Positions 22,725 through 34,154 of a stretch of DNA of 64,000 nucleotides are shown here, piece after piece. Below the pieces are notes generated by a model. It saw only the letters and a program-made list of their open reading frames with translations. It ran no database searches and had not been told where the DNA came from. The stretch comes from Silurus meridionalis (lineage: Eukaryota; Chordata; Actinopteri; Siluriformes; Siluridae). Each line of letters begins with the position of its first letter. Within the stretch, counting starts at the first letter, position 1. A program made the position numbers and the translations under genes. The stretch spans positions 23,588,000-23,651,999 of the forward strand of contig NC_060890.1 of NCBI RefSeq assembly GCF_014805685.1, written 5' to 3'.

Positions 22725-23090
22725 AATGGTGAAATACACCCCGAATTGTTGTGGAAATGTTGCAACATTATTTTAATTTGATATAAAACTAAAAGATTTT
22801 CATATTTCATAAAACAATATTTTATTCACAATAGAACATAGAGAACATAACAAATGTTTAAACTGAGAAATTTTACACAAAATGAGATCATTTCAAATTT
22901 GATGCTTGCAACAGGCAATAAGTTGTCACGGGGGGAAACAAAGAGCTGAAAAAGCCAGAAATTTTGAAAATATGCAGCTGGAAGAACATCTAGCAACTAA
23001 TCAAGTTAATTGACATCAGGTTTAAACATTTGTTATGTTCTCTTTATTCTATTTTAAATAAAATATTGGCTCTTCCAGAATTTGGGTTGT
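22725..23090. mobile_element. Tc1-derived non-autonomous element
   Basis: Two inverted arms share AACATTTGTTATGTTCTC (right, near 23025) and its complement (left, near 22845), similar to the ends of the Tc1 copy at 37284-40200. The middle lacks coding sequence. The outer ends are too diverged to fix precisely. Confidence 0.55.
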
Positions 23091-23167
23091 AGTAAATGGT
23101 AGTAAAAGTACAAATACTCAAATGCTAATCAGAAAATGTTAGTATATGTAACTTAAAAATATACTAA

Positions 23168-24850
23168 CAACTTTGGAAAAACAATGTAGACCTCACTTAA
23201 ATTTTGTAATATTGAAATAAAAAAATAAGCTGTATTCAATCAAAAGTACACATTTTAGGTACAATTGTCCAATCTCTTACCATGTTTTTTCAGTTTACCT
23301 GGCTGATTTTCTGGAGGACTGTATATGGTCTTTGCCAGTGTACCAGGAACTAGTAGCACCTATTTCCCTGCTTGGCCACATCTAACAGTCATTGTGGTCT
23401 TCTCCCAAATAGGAGCGTGAACGGGGTGAAATCTGTTAAAGCTTGGGGCATCTCTCTTGCAGCAAACAGAACATTCAACGTTTCCTTCCTGGGTGACCTG
23501 GTGGAGCACATTGAAGACTGGGTTAGTGAAAACATTTGACTTACATTTGGTGCCGGTGTCATTGTTTTCCACTTACCATGCCATAAGCACTGTTTGTGAT
23601 TGTGTTTTTTTATGCAGATGCTTTTGACTTTTCCTGGTACACTGGGCCTTCCTTACAGGGACTACATCTGCCAGGAATCCCCCCCAGTCTCTCCCTATGA
23701 GTAGAAGGACAGGTAAATTGGTTATGAGCCCAACCAGAAGTGACCATTCACCTTTATTGCTTCCCACCCACACTTTGGCTGTGGGAACCTCGTGTATGTC
23801 CCCATTTATGCAGATGACTGGGATCGCACCTTTGCAGTCCCTGGCAGCATGGCTTCCCGGGCTAGAGTAATGGTGCTTTTTGTGTATAACAGCATCTGGG
23901 TGGGGCTGCCATTTATTTTGTATGCGTTTTTGCGGTTCAGACTGAGTGGGCATGGGCTTGTCTTGAGGAAAGTTATAGTGCGAGGTGGTGGAATATTCAA
24001 TTGCCACTTGTTCAGTTATCTCTTCCGTTGTAACCACCTCTTTGTGGTGTGCAGCAGACCGTCTTTTTAGGCATGGGGCATGCACTTTACTCTGTAAACC
24101 CACTGATGAAATTCTGTGTTTGCATTTGTAGGCAACAGACCAAAGTGTGCCATGAGATCTCCTCTTTCACAGTGTCACAATCATCAGCCTCCTGCTGTGG
24201 TCCATGTTCATGTTTGCTTTCTACAAACTCTCTTTTTGAGTGTCGTGACTGTATGTGAGTTAGAGATCTGGCAAGAGTGAAAGAGTGGCATGTGAAAGGG
24301 GGCGTCTGTGTGGGTGAAGGCACCAAGGTGTGGCCGGCGGCAAAGCCGTGCGGTGTCAATTCGGTGGTGAAGCGCAGCGCTAAACAGCTTTGGTCTAATA
24401 GGAGGTCAGAAGCACCTGCTGAGATACCATGGTTGGGGCTTTTTGTGACAAGCCAGGATTTGCACGGGGAGGGAACCTTCGTCCTCCTGATGCTGCTGCT
24501 GCCTAGAAGAAAAGCAACACATGGCATTAATGTAGTCCAAATCCAGCTCCCCTCCGCTGCAGGTTCTTCAATCTTATCATAATTGCGTGACTTATCACAC
24601 TTATGCATAACCCGTGTGAGTAACCACACTACTCTGAAAAACTTCTTCTTATGCAACTTGGCTTTTTTGAATATATTCTGCAATTCTGCACTACCTTGTG
24701 GTCTGTATGCAATTATCATGGCCATAAACTCACGTATCACAATGTGCAAATTTCCTTTGCGGTTGGGGTAGTTCTCCTTTTGCAGCTTTTGTTTTTTTAA
24801 AAACAAAAGCCAGTCTGTGTGTGTAAATGTGTACGCTTATAAAAAAAAAA
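23168..24850 (-). mobile_element. Ty3/gypsy-like fragment, tandem copy 1
   Basis: This block and 24857-26614 are direct tandem copies. On the minus strand, 23573-24103 reads IPVICINGDIHEVPTAKVWV and LPVLLLIGRDWGG. That pattern fits the retropepsin/linker region of teleost Ty3/gypsy Pol (V-GD---YPTA-V and P-VLG-D). Neighbouring frames are gag- or LTR-like but degenerate, and no RT or integrase is present. Confidence 0.55.
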
Positions 24851-24856
24851 AAAACC

Positions 24857-26614
24857 ACAACTTTGGAAAAACAAAGTTGACCTCACTTGAATTTTGTAAT
24901 ATGGAAATAAAAAAATATAAGCTGTATTCAATCAAAAGTACACATTTTAGGTACAATTGTCCAATCTCTTACCATGTTGTTTCAGTTTACTTGGCTGACT
25001 TTCTGGAGGACTGCATACGGTCTTGGCCAGTGTGCCAGGAACTAGTAGCACCTAATCCCCTGCTTGGCCACATCTAAAAGTCATTGTGGTCTTCTCCCAA
25101 ATAGGAGCTTGAACGGGGTGAAATCTGTGAAAGCTTGGGGGAACTCTATTGCAGCAAACAGAACATCCAAAGTTTCCTTCCTGGATGGCCTGGTGGAACA
25201 CATTTAAGACTGGGTTAGTGGAAACATTTGACTTACATTTGGCGCCGGTGTCATTGTTTTCCGCTTACCATGCCATAAGCGCTGTTTGGGCTTTTGATTT
25301 TTTTCTGGTCCCTTGGGCCTTCCTTACAGGGACTACATCTGCCAGGAACCCTGGTCAGTCTCTCCCTATGAGTCGAAGGACAGGAAAATTGGTTATGAGC
25401 CCAACCAGAAGTGACCACTTGCCTTTATAGCTTTCCACCCACACTTTGGCTGTGGGAACCTTGTGTATGTCCCCATGTATGCAGATGACTGGTATCGCAC
25501 CTTTGCATTCCCTGGCAGCATGGCTTGCCGGGCTTGAGTAATGGTGCTTCTTGTGTATAACAGCATCTGGGTGGGGCTGTCATTTATTTTTAATGCGTTT
25601 TTGCGATTTTGCGGTTCTGACTGAGTGGGCATGGGCTTGTGTTGAGGAAAGGTATAGTGCGAGGTGGTGGAATATTCCATTGCCACCTGTTCAGTTATCT
25701 CTTTCGTTGTAACCACCTCTTTACCACCTTTTTAGGCATGTGAAATGGGGGCATGTGTGTGGGTGAAGGCACCAAGGTGTGGCCAGGGGCAAAGCCGTGC
25801 AGTTCCAATACGGTGGTGGAGCGCAGCGCTAAACAGCTTTGGTCCAATAGGAGGTCAGGAGCACCTGGCGAGATGCCATGGTTGGGGCTTTTTGTGACAA
25901 GCCAGGAGTTGCACAGGGAGGGAATCTTCGTCCTCTCTGATGCTGCTGCTGCTGCCGCCTGGAAGAAAAGCAACACATGGCATTAATGTAGTCCAAATCT
26001 TGCTCCCCTCCGCTGCAGGTGCAAGCTGCAAGTGCAAAGCCTTTGATACTATTTTGTCTCTTCTAGGACAGTGTTCCATTTCTCTCCCCTGCCATTGCAC
26101 CTTTTACTATGGTATGTTGCTAAGCCTGAATAAATAAACACAGCTGTACATCTATTATATTTGCATAAGGTATCACACTTATGCATAACCCGTGTGAGTA
26201 ACCACACTACTCTGAAAAACTGCTTCTTATGCAACTTAGCTTTTTTGAATATATTCTGCAATTCTACACTACCTTGTGGTCTGAGGAGGTGGTAGCTCAA
26301 TGGTTAAGGCATTGGGCTTTGGATCAGAAGATCACAGGTTCAAATCCCACCACCACCAAGCTGCCACTGCTGGGCCCTTGAGCAAAGCCCTAAAACCCTC
26401 CCCTGCTCAGTTGTAAGTCGCTCTGGATAATGGCGTCTGCCAAATGCCGTAAATGTAATGGTCTGTATGCAATTATCATTGCCATAAAAACATGTATCAC
26501 AATGTGCATATTTCATTTGCTGCTTGGGTAGTTCCCCTTTTGCAGCTTTTGTTTTTTTAAAAGCAAAAGCCAGATTGTGTGTGTAAATGTGTGCGCTTAT
26601 AAAAAAAAAAAAAA
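24857..26614 (-). mobile_element. Ty3/gypsy-like fragment, tandem copy 2
   Basis: Repeats copy 1 nearly throughout (for example CTTTGGAAAAACAAAGTTGA at the start and a poly-A tract at the end). It carries a SINE at 26284-26458 that copy 1 lacks, and has deletions in the protease-like part. Confidence 0.6.
26284..26458 (+). mobile_element. tRNA-derived SINE
   Basis: Pol III A box TAGCTCAATGG at 26293-26303 and B box GGTTCAAATCC at 26337-26347 form the tRNA-like head. The 3' end, with CTCTGGATAATGGCGTCTGC, resembles the L2-type LINE tails in this window, suggesting L2 machinery. It is flanked by TGGTCTG on both sides (26277-26283 and 26459-26465), and the empty site is visible near 24697-24710 in tandem copy 1. 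Confidence 0.9.
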
Positions 26615-26929
26615 AGTTTTAGTGGATTGGGCACTCTTTAGAATCTGTTCCAATATGAAAATTTATCTGAGGAAACTTCGGCAGCTGGGCTGAATACTTT
26701 GAATTTTGGTTGGCCCAGGCCATGTAAAGCTCTGATTTCATAGCTGACATTATATAGGTATGTACAAGTATGAATTTATGTATATACAGAATAAATATGG
26801 GTGGAATATACAGTAGTGCAATGATAAACCTGTTATCGATGAAGCAAAAATGCATAGTGGTTAAAGCAGTGCAAAATACACAGAAAGTAACAGTGCAGTA
26901 GTGTGTTGTTAGCATTGTATGACGATCAG

Positions 26930-27270
26930 CTGTTCAGTGCAGTAAGAGCTGCAGGAAAAAAAGCTATTCTTCACTCTGCCCGATGGGAGACGGGTAAATA
27001 GTCCATGGTCGGGGTAAGAGGTAACTTAGATGATGCCCCTCATCCTTTGCAGACAGCATTTATTGGAAATGTTCTCCAAGGTGGGTAGATGAGTGCTGGT
27101 GATTCGTTGGGTACCCTCTAATGGGCTTTTTTATGGTCCGAACAGTGTAGCTGCTGTGCCACACTGAGATGCAGTTTGTTAGGATGCTCTCAATGGCACA
27201 ACTGTAAAAGTTCTCCATTGTCCTGTAGAACAGACGGCTCTTTATAAGTCTCCTCAGGAAATAGCAGAGG
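26930..27270 (-). pseudogene. LINE 3' coding fragment (CR1/L2/Rex1-like), copy 1
   Basis: Homologous to 40310-40640: text such as TGGGTAGATGAGTGCTGGTG and CCACACTGAGATGCAGTTTG is shared. The minus strand has remnants of the ALQRVM...PTLENIY C-terminus, seen better in copy 2. Truncated and frameshifted. Confidence 0.55.
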
Positions 27271-27274
27271 TGGC

Positions 27275-27960
27275 AAAAATACACACATCCTTCACTCAAG
27301 GAGAAGAACATATACTCATGTATTAAAAGACTCTGGTAAAAGTTGAAGTACTAAAATACACTTTTTCACTTAATTTAAAGTAAAGAAGTTTGGGGTCTAA
27401 TTTAAAAAATGTAGCCATTATTACTACCTATTTTAGTGTCCAGCTGGTAACTGGACCTCACGTCATATTAATATATTAATACACAACAAATTTTGTTATC
27501 TAATAAATGTATCCAGACTGAAAAAACACCATATGGAACACAAGCAGAGAAAAGATGATGTCTCTGTTCTCAGTCATTTTTATATTACTAACTCCTTCTG
27601 TCTCATCCACGTTAACACCAGACTTCTTGTTGCCTCTGCTGTGCTCATTGTTAGCTTCGTAAACTAGTCTATGTCTGTGGTAGCAGCCTGCATTCCCCCA
27701 CAGGACCTGATGCACATGAGTGCGGCTCGGGACAAGATTTAATTGGTGAATGCAGGTGCGGGCGATAAAATACTCGCGTGTGCATGTTGCGGGACAATAA
27801 AATTATTCACGGGACTCCCACAGAATGATCTTAAAAATATAAAAAAAATAGTAAATTACTAAAAACAAATAAACTGGTATGTATCTATGGTAAAAAAGCA
27901 ACAATGGCAACTAAAATAAAATAAATCAACACAGGCACAAGGTAGTAAGTAAACTCTCAA
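27275..27960 (-). repeat. Interspersed repeat, paired with 40645-41345
   Basis: Shares long stretches with 40645-41345 (GGTAAAAGTTGAAGTACT, ACCTCACGTCATATTAATAT and GGACAATAAAATTATTCAC) and, inverted, with 4020-4520. Together with the LINE fragment before it this shows a duplication larger than any single element. Confidence 0.7.
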
Positions 27961-28560
27961 AAAAGATAAAAACGCATCGTTAGTTTTTTTTAGCACTTGA
28001 CAGGCAGTTTTGATCGCTTTATTAGAAAGTTGTTTGTGTGTGAAAGAAAATAAAAGTTGTTTTACCCACTTGTTTTTGTTCTGTTATAACCCTTTATGGT
28101 TACCTATAACAAGTTTACTGCACACACAATCACACTTAAAAACTGCTAACCAACCTTTTCCCATCAGCTGAAAACAACTACATTTATGTTATTTATAATT
28201 ATTTATTTGTTGTTTTTTGTTTTGGTGCTCACGATTACTCTTGTAATCATCAAAAATGTCTAACAGTTTATTTGCTTTTAGTTTGGCAAAAATATGTTGT
28301 TAAACTTGAATGTGTTTTCATTTTGTAGAACTAAAGTAGAAATGTTTTCGTTGATCCGGTTTATGAACTTCACTATACTGGAGACAAACCCCTCTGTTTT
28401 CCAGTAAACATGAACACATACTATATATAGAATAAATGTGCATGTTAAAAGTAAATTGTATGACTATACTATGGAAATGCTATATTTAAACTACAACTAT
28501 ACACTGAGGCCACTAGGGGATGTAAAGGATATTATTTATTAACTAATTAGAGAACTAGAA
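27960..28560 (+). repeat. ART unit 3' flank within a segmental duplication (partner 43034-43640)
   Basis: About 600 bp closely similar to 43034-43640. It includes the unit-end motif TTTGATCGCTTTATTAGAAA and a partial promoter-like ACAAGTTTACTGCACACACA block without a usable TATA-leader module. No ART exon lies in front of it, because the segment corresponding to 41345-43030 is missing here. Confidence 0.75.
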
Positions 28561-28687
28561 TGTTACTGACTCTAAGACAAATACTGGTCTTTTTCCTATT
28601 ACAAACTTTAAACACAATTATTTTTTACAATCACTTTGGCCTTAATTTTACAAACTGTCAGTTTTCACAAGTCTACACACAAAAATC

Positions 28688-29437
28688 ACAACTTCTTCTT
28701 CTTTCATCTTGTCCCATCAGGGGTCACCACAGCAGATCATTCGTCTCCATACCCCCCTGTCCTCTACATCTGCCTCTTTCAAAACAACTACCTGCATGTC
28801 TTCCCTCACCACATCCATAAACCTCCTCCTTGGTCTTCCTCTTTTACTCCTTCCTGGTGTCTCCATCCTCAGCATTCTCCTACCGATATACCCCATGTTC
28901 CTCCTCTGCACATGTCCAAACCGTCTCAATCACACCTTCCTCACCTTGTCTCCAAAACCTCCTACATGCGCTGTTCCTCTAATAAACTCATTTCTAATCC
29001 TGTCCATCGTCGTCACTCCCAATGAAAACCTCAACATCTTCAGCTCTGCTACCTCCAGCTCCGCCTCCTGTCTTTTACTCAATCCCACTGTCTCTAAACC
29101 ATACAACATCTCAGGTCTCACCACAGTCCTATAAACTTTTAGCCTACACTCTCACAGATACTCTTCTATCACAAATCACTCCTGCTATCACTCTTCTCCA
29201 CCCACTCCACCCTGCCTGCACACTTTTCTTTACTTCTCTAACACACTCTCGATTACTTTGAACTGTTGACCCCAGGTACCTGAACTCCTCCACCTTCTCC
29301 ACCTCTTCTCCCTGCAACCGCACCACTCCACTGCCCTCCCAATCACAATATCATTCGCAAACATCATAGTCTGGGAAGACTCCTGTCTGACCTCGTCCGT
29401 CAACCTGTCCACCACCACTGATAACAGGAAAGGGCTG
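28688..29437 (-). mobile_element. RTE LINE, 3' fragment
   Basis: Minus-strand copy of the RTE 3' end: the tail complement (CTTCTTCTTTC, then GGGGTCACCACAGCAGATCA), the C-terminal MRRFGHVQRRN and GRRMLRMETPGR stretch, and AMLYGLE-type remnants. There is an internal deletion near 29340. It ends abruptly at the hAT sequence starting at 29438. Confidence 0.8.
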
Positions 29438-29950
29438 TGAGCCGATAACGCGTTACTTTTAAAAATAAAGTAACTTCGTTACTGTATGGTGCGTTACCCG
29501 TTACTTTTTTAAATGAATTAATTTCGGCTGAAGTGTAGTATACAGCCTAACTTACAGCAGTGTCGCATTGTAGGATTGGTGGATAACCCACTGTAAACAG
29601 GAAGAAGACGCACTGTAGAATTGGTGGATTACCCTCTGTAAACACGAGGAAGACGCGCTGTGGGCGTGTCTCCGTTTATTCAGGTCTGTGCGGCAGTAAT
29701 GGCGAGTCGAGGCGAGAGCAAGACGAGTTTCTCAAAGTGGAAATATGCTCATTATTTCACTTAAGTTGAGTATAAAGACTATAACTTTTAAGTCAAATGT
29801 AAGCTGTGTCTTTTTGGTTCGAAGCTCGTATCTACTGCGATAAACAGCAACTCCAATCTGTTGAAGCTCCTCCAGGACCTACATGCCTGAGGAGCTAGAA
29901 GCTAGAAGCTAACCCGGTGTTCTGTTCTACATTGTTGATAGATTTCATAC
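29438..29950 (+). mobile_element. hAT element 5' fragment with BED zinc finger
   Basis: Begins with ATAACGCGTTACTTTTAAAA, a motif common at the ends of a teleost hAT group. The plus strand from 29699 reads MASRGESKTSFSKWKYAHYF, then VKCKLCLFGSKL and NLLKLLQDLHA, i.e. a BED-type finger (C-x2-C...H). The catalytic part is absent. Confidence 0.65.
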
Positions 29951-30235
29951 TTCAACTGTGAAGGGAACATTTTTAGGAGCTCAACACAACAGCAGAAGCC
30001 ACTTTAGTTTTTGATTGTGAATATATTATTCAGCTTGTTTTGTTATTTATTTCAGAAATCCTTGTGATATATTCAGTTTGTGCTGGTCTGACTTTAATAA
30101 AATAGTGTTTAAAAATTACTCTATATATACACTGTATACATATACATATACATGCCCAGCTGAAAAGCTCTACATACATTGAATTCACTGTTTCATGAAT
30201 TTCACGACATATCTATTGAATTCTCATGATTAAAG

Positions 30236-30565
30236 CAAGTTTGAGAAACACAGTGTAACAAGTTTACTGCACACACACACAGTCACACTTTAAAACTGTT
30301 AAACAAATTCATACAGTCAGCTGAAAACAACTCCGTTTAAGCACTGGGGTTAAAAAAGGTTGTGTGTAAATAATACTGAAATGGTGCTTTTATTAGACAG
30401 GAACAACTTCAGCTGTATTACTAAATATACAATCTTACAAAGATTAAATGTTTGCAAGAAGATAGTAAGAATTTCAGAGGTGATTGTTTGAGCACATCCT
30501 CGTGACACACGATAACTTAGAACCTAAAGGGAAACTAATATTTGAGTCTTGAAAGCATCAGAGCT
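30236..30565 (+). promoter_or_regulatory. ART unit D promoter and non-coding leader exon
   Basis: Same block as in B and E, but the TATA position reads TGTAAATA (30365-30372), a weaker variant. AAGGGAAA is present near 30527. The leader ends at 30565 before GTGAGTATTC, and the next acceptor is at 31207-31208. Confidence 0.6.
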
Positions 30566-31215
30566 GTGAGTATTCTGATCACATCACAAATTACATTACA
30601 AAACGTTATAGTATCAGATTCAGTTTTAATCACTTATAAATATATTGTTGTTGTTTACAACTGGAACAATTAATGGTAGAATGTGTAAGATTTTTGATTG
30701 TGAATCTTTTAATATTCTTCATGTTTATTTTATAGTTCCGATTGTGCTATTGCCTTGGATATGCAAAAGATCAGGACATTTTTTTTTAAAGAAATCATTT
30801 TCCTTATAGGCTAATTTTACAGTTACAGATAGATTGTAAAAGTGGATATTGTTTTTTGACAAATGTTGTTTTTGCTGACTTAATTTATAATTGTAATGAT
30901 GCAAAATACTACTTTATTATATAAATTCAAATATTTATCAAAATATGAAATCATTAATTTGATCTAAACTGGTCTCAATTTTGGGACAAAATAAATCATC
31001 ATGAATTATTAGCTACAAATGTTTCTCTTATAACCAACAAAGCTTGTATATTTCAACCGAACCAAAAAAATAATAATAACAACAAACAACAATGCAACGA
31101 GTGACAACAGTATAACGAATAGAAAATAATAAAAAATTAAAACATCAACACACGATCAAAACACTGACAAAAAGTAGACATACATGTGGAATTTGCTTCT
31201 CTTTTTAGATTAAAA

Positions 31216-31540
31216 ATGACGACAGCTGTGAAGTTCTCCAGCACCGGCAACAACATCGTCACTGCACTCCTCATTATTTTAACTGTTTGCTGCTGGTGAG
31301 TTTCTATGTCCACTTAAAGTGACCAGACTTTTTTTAATCACTAGTTTTGCACAAACAATGTTTTTTTCACATTTGTTTAATAGAAATTATCCTTGACTTC
31401 AGATTTTCGATATAAACTGGACATGGCACCAGATAGCACCAGATTCTGTATTTGATGTAAATTTTAATACAACTTGGAACACATACATGAACATTTCGAA
31501 TTATTTTAAAAGGATAATAAAAGCCTACACATCCCCTAAA
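31216..31540 (+). pseudogene. ART copy D, 5' part (broken)
   Basis: The start-codon exon (31216-31295) still reads MTTAVKFSSTGNNIVTALLI, but a 4-bp loss before the donor puts the next exon out of frame. The catalytic exon from 31384 has lost the segment encoding VDDQF...KEFKF and stops matching after TACACATCCCCTA at about 31540. No catalytic motif remains here. A matching 3' piece starts 10.4 kb further on at 41973. Confidence 0.85.
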
Positions 31541-31716
31541 TTTGTTTTGATTTTATACGCTTTTTTTTATATCTTTTGTATTTTTGTTTTAAAAAAGGTT
31601 TTAACTCAGATCTGGAGTCCTTGTAATCCATACAAATTATACTGTATTACACAAGTATGACCAGAGATTGCAAAAGTAAAATAGCCTTTATTTGTCACAT
31701 ACACATTACAGCATAT

Positions 31717-32673
31717 GAGGAGCTGTAGGAGAAGTTGGACTCTAAGGAAGGAGAAAAGGATTTGTAGCGATTGGCCAGGCAGAGGGACCGAGCTGGGAAG
31801 GCTGTGCTGCAAGTTAGAGCAATAAAGGATGAAGATGGAAATGTGATGACTAATGAGGAGAGGGTGATGGAGGGAGTATTTTGAGCAGCTGATGAATGAG
31901 AAAAATGAGAGAGAGAAGGTTGGATAATTTTGAGATGGTGAAGCAGGAAGTGGATAGGATTAGTAAGAAGGACGTGAGAGCAGCGATTAAGAGGATGAAG
32001 AGTGGAAAATCGGTAGGACCAGATGACATACCAGTAGAAGGGTGGAGATGTTTAGGAGAGATGCAGTGAAGCTTTTAACCAGATAATTCAACAAAATTCT
32101 GGAAGGTGGGAGGATGCCTGAGGAATGGAGAAGGAGTGTGCTGGTACTGATCTTTAAGCATAAGGGAGATGTTCAGACCTGCAGTAACTACAGCGGAATA
32201 AAGTTGATCAGTCACACCATTAAGTTATGGGAAAGAGTAGTGGAAGCCAGGATGATAGGAGATCTTCTGTGAGCAGCAGTATGGTTTCATGCTGAGGAAG
32301 AGCAACACAGATGCATTATTTGCTTTGAGAATGTTGATTGAGAAGTATAGTCAGAAGGAGTAGCATTGTGTGTTTGTGGATTTAGAGAAAGCGTACGACA
32401 CTTGTGCCAAGAGAGGAGTTGTGGTATTGTATGAGGAAGTCAGGTGTGTCTGAGAAGTATGTGAGGGTGGTGAAGGACATGTATGAGGACTGTGAGAGAG
32501 CAGTAAAGTGTGCGGTAGGAATGACAGGTTCAAGATGGAGGTGGAACTGCATCAAGGATCAGCTCTGATTTACTGTTTTAAACCTTTCCTGTTTGCAGTG
32601 GTGATGGACAGGTTGAAGGACAAGGTCAGAGAGGAGTCTCCATTGACTATGATGCTTGCCAATGACACTGTCC
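31717..32673 (+). mobile_element. RTE LINE, internal fragment
   Basis: Matches the central part of the RTE copy at 49220 (for example GATTGGCCAGGCAGAGGGAC, and AGAGGATGAAGAGTGGAAAA encoding the pre-RT MKSGK...GPDD region), up to GGTGATGGACAGGTTGAAGG of the RT. It ends where the MITE at 32674 begins. Many frameshifts. Confidence 0.8.
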
Positions 32674-32965
32674 AGACATAATATTATGGCCTCCGATTAG
32701 GCATTAACATTAAGACCACTGCCTAAAATTGTCCTGCCAAGACAGTCTTGGCCACTATTCCTTTCTTGGACCACTTTTGATAGATACTGACCACTGCTGA
32801 TAAAATCCCACTGCAGTTCAAATCCTTTTGCTTGTGCTATTTTACCTGCTTCTAACACATCAACATTGAGTACAAAATGTTCACTTGCTGCCTGATATCT
32901 CACCCACTTACAGGTGCTATGATGAAGAGATAGTCAATGTTATTCACCTCACTGGTCATAATGTT
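32674..32965. mobile_element. MITE with AT-rich inverted ends
   Basis: The ends CATAATATTATGGCCTC and GGTCATAATGTTAC are inverted repeats. The body matches one arm of the foldback element at 13785-14195 and part of 46395-46635. The open frame on the minus strand is not a host gene. Confidence 0.7.
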
Positions 32966-33099
32966 ACAATGTCATAATAATTGCTGTGTATATACATAAA
33001 TATATAAAGGGGAAATTGAACGCCGATTGTGATAATTAAAATAATAACAATGGCGACATCTGGTGGACAAGCCAGCCAATCCAGTTCCCTTTCTCTATA

Positions 33100-34008
33100 C
33101 ACCATTTACATTTGCGGCATTATCCAGAGCGACGTACAGAAGTGATTTGAGTCTCTAGCAATGAATAAATCTACACTGGTACGCCAGATTACAAACTTAA
33201 TATAATTATAATTTTTGAATTCTACAAAGCAAACTTGGAAAGTGCTAAATTAAGTGTTTCAGGAAGAGGTAGGTCTTCAATCGTTGCTTGAAGATAGTCA
33301 GGGACTCCGCTGTACAAATATCTGAGGGAAGTTCATTCCACCACCTCATGGCCAGAACAGAAAAGAGCCTTGAAGTATACTTACATTCATTCTGAGAGAA
33401 GGTGGTACCAGTTGAGCAGTGCTGGAGGATCTCAGACAGCGTGGTGCAGTGCAAAATGTGATGAGGTCTCTGAGGTAAGATGGCACCGGTCCATTTTTGG
33501 CCTTGTAGGCAAGCATCAGTGTTTTGAATCTTATACATGCAGCTACTGGAAGCCAGTGAAGGAGCAGCAGTGGGGTGGTGTGGGAAAACTTGGGCAGATT
33601 GAACACAAGCTGTGCAGCTGCGTTTTGCATCATTTGCAGTAGATGAATAGCGTTCAGGGGAAGACCTGCCAGCAAAGAGTTGCAGTAGTCGAATCTTGGA
33701 ATGACAAAAGACTGAACAGGCACCTGTTCACCTGTGTGGACAGAAATGGTTGAATCTTTTGGATGTTGTAGAGAAGAAATCGACAGGAACGAGTCACATT
33801 AGCAACATGTGGGAAGAAGGTCAGTTCATTGTCGATAGTTACTCCAAGGTTATGAGCAGTGGCTGAAGGGGAGAGCAGAGAGTCAAGAAGTGTTATTTGG
33901 TGATCTTGACCTGGAGATGAATCACCTGGGATGACCAGCAGTTCTGTTTTGCTGGGGTTAAGTTTTAGTTGATGAGCACTTATCCATGAAGATATGTCTG
34001 CAGGTATT
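33100..34008 (-). mobile_element. L2-type LINE, 5'-truncated
   Basis: Second copy of the LINE at 16191-19575. It starts with ACCATTTACATTTGCGGCAT (3' end of the element) and covers the C-terminal region up to GGGTTAAGTTTTAGTTGATG of the late RT part. The minus strand shows PSYLRDLITFCTAPRCLRSS and FDYCNSLLAGLPLNAI. The frame is broken near 33540. Confidence 0.85.
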
Positions 34009-34050
34009 AAGCAGGTGGGTAGTGGATCCTATCTTGTTGGCTCCTCTGCA

Positions 34051-34051
34051 A

Positions 34052-34088
<37 letters not shown>
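34051..34088. repeat. (TA)n microsatellite
   Basis: Short TA run followed by CACACATACACATACAC. Confidence 0.9.
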
Positions 34089-34094
<6 letters not shown>

Positions 34095-34154
34095 ACATAC
34101 ACACAAGAAGGGAAATTATTCATAGATGGTGATTAAAAATTGATAATTAAAAAC

